Shown here one piece after another: positions 63,265-64,000 of a stretch of 64,000 bases of DNA. The first letter of the stretch is position 1. Every line of letters starts with the position of its first letter. The notes under the pieces are model-generated. The model saw only the letters and a list, made by a program, of their open reading frames with translations. It was not told the origin of the DNA and made no database searches. The position numbers and the translations under genes were made by a program. The stretch is from Rhizobium sp. RM. Lineage in GTDB: Bacteria > Pseudomonadota > Alphaproteobacteria > Rhizobiales > Rhizobiaceae. The stretch is taken from NCBI RefSeq assembly GCF_013390595.1, contig NZ_JACAWV010000007.1, positions 62,001 through 126,000 on the forward strand, written 5' to 3'.

Positions 63265-64000
63265 TTTTTCACTCCAAGGCGTTCGAGCGACACCCCGGTT
63301 TGCACCGGTGATTTGAAATGTCCATGCCGGTAAAGCGTTTCGGCTTCCTCCTGCTGTTCAGCAAGGATTTCCGGCGTTGCCTGTCCAACAGAGAGATCTC
63401 GGGAGAGAAGCACTTTTTCCCAGAATTGCGCATCCCCTTCGCTGCCTGGTTGGCTGGCAAGAAGGACAGCCGCTCCTTTTATATCCGCCATGACCAACTG
63501 ACCAATGCGATCAAGTTCAAAGGCAACGGCCGCGATCTTTTCGGCAGAAAATCCGTGATGCCCAAGCGTCCAGAACAGGGAACGGTTCGGAATTGTGGAG
63601 CCGCAACGAACAAGGACGTGCAAAGCCTCGTGACCAAGTGCCGTCTCAAGCCGTGGAGACATGGTAACCCATGCATCGACCCGCCCGTCTACGAGATCTC
63701 GCAGTGAATCGCTGTCACCGCTTTCGATCCTTGTTACGTCGGATAAGCCCAGTCCTTCGCCTTCGAGACTTCGAGCAAGAAGGTAAGTATGGAACGAACC
63801 GTCAATCAGTGAAATATCCCGCCCCACAAGATCGGTAACAGAGCGGATTTGGCTGTCCTTGCGGACAAGTATCGCACCGTTGGCAGGCCTTGGCGCGGAT
63901 GCAGCGATATAGGCTACTCCAAGCCCTCGGGCATCGGCCTCGATTGGTGGGGTCGATCCGGTTCCACCGAAGTGGATATCACCCTTTTCAAGCAAGGACG
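63261..64000 (-). CDS. ABC-type aliphatic sulfonate-like binding protein (SsuA/NMT1 family), N-terminus outside window
   Basis: About 246 residues of the C-terminal part are present; the frame stays open to base 64000, so the gene starts beyond the window. The text GDIHFGGTGSTPPIEADARGLGVAYIAASAPRPANGAILVRKDSQIRSVTDLVGRDISL is that of periplasmic SsuA/TauA/NMT1-like proteins. The TTG at 63995 is an internal codon. It is the first gene in view of the operon with the SsuD-like enzyme, overlapping it by 4 bases. Its ABC permease and ATPase partners, if any, would be upstream of this gene, outside the window. Confidence 0.85.
   Translation of the reverse strand, partial: SLLEKGDIHFGGTGSTPPIEADARGLGVAYIAASAPRPANGAILVRKDSQIRSVTDLVGRDISLIDGSFHTYLLARSLEGEGLGLSDVTRIESGDSDSLRDLVDGRVDAWVTMSPRLETALGHEALHVLVRCGSTIPNRSLFWTLGHHGFSAEKIAAVAFELDRIGQLVMADIKGAAVLLASQPGSEGDAQFWEKVLLSRDLSVGQATPEILAEQQEEAETLYRHGHFKSPVQTGVSLERLGVKK

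Overview
The window is a gene-dense stretch of an alphaproteobacterial, almost certainly Rhizobiaceae (Agrobacterium/Rhizobium-like), replicon. Supporting signs are the imuA-imuB-dnaE2 mutagenesis cassette behind a GTTC-N7-GTTC SOS box, minCDE behind a TTAA-N7-TTAA CtrA box, Zur-type palindromes in front of an AztD zinc chaperone, and a very high density of ABC and TRAP uptake operons with GntR/FadR, ROK and AraC regulators. In known Agrobacterium genomes minCDE sits on the second (linear) chromosome, so a secondary chromosome or chromid is the likely source (inference). No rRNA, tRNA, CRISPR array, IS element or prophage was recognised.

Layout. 1-2.9 kb: end of a Dpp/Opp peptide ABC operon with a class V aminotransferase. 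3.0-3.2 kb: a 62-aa protein of unknown function behind a possible CtrA box. 3.3-11.0 kb: a XylD-like sugar-acid dehydratase divergent from a YtfQRT-YjfF-like sugar ABC operon that ends in its GntR regulator. 11.0-13.4 kb: a NepI-like exporter divergent from an AraC regulator. 13.4-18.9 kb: the SOS mutagenesis cassette. 19.1-20.7 kb: a DUF1304 membrane protein and glycerate 2-kinase. 20.8-30.8 kb: a divergent ROK-controlled glycoside cluster (MalEFGK-type ABC transporter, two Gfo/Idh/MocA dehydrogenases, a TIM-barrel isomerase/lyase and a ThuA-like protein), best read as oxidative disaccharide or glycoside catabolism through 3-keto intermediates. 30.9-32.2 kb: an amidase. 32.5-36.7 kb: a GGDEF-EAL protein followed by two tandem orphan solute-binding proteins. 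36.8-38.6 kb: minCDE. 39.1-39.8 kb: a HAD phosphatase. 40.0-46.2 kb: a GntR-TRAP-idonate/gulonate dehydrogenase-UxuA operon for hexuronates or aldonates. 46.5-48.0 kb: alpha-ketoglutaric semialdehyde dehydrogenase. 48.2-49.5 kb: Zur-boxed aztD. 49.6-58.4 kb: an amino-acid ABC operon carrying DUF3830, a hydantoinase-type amidohydrolase, a DapA-family lyase, a GntR regulator and a 963-aa fusion of 2Fe-2S, FAD, BFD and D-amino-acid-oxidase modules. 58.5-64 kb: a GntR regulator facing an operon with a TRAP transporter (fused QM), an SsuD-like monooxygenase and a truncated SsuA-like binding protein.

The most interesting parts are the fused oxidoreductase and its hydantoinase/DUF3830 operon, the ROK-controlled 3-keto-glycoside cluster with mirror-image promoters, the SsuD-TRAP hybrid operon, and the visible regulatory sites (CtrA, LexA, Zur and GntR types). 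Start codons were moved from the longest possible ORF wherever a Shine-Dalgarno sequence or family alignment supported a later one; such choices are stated per gene. All functional calls come from reading the sequence and remembered family features; no database search was run.
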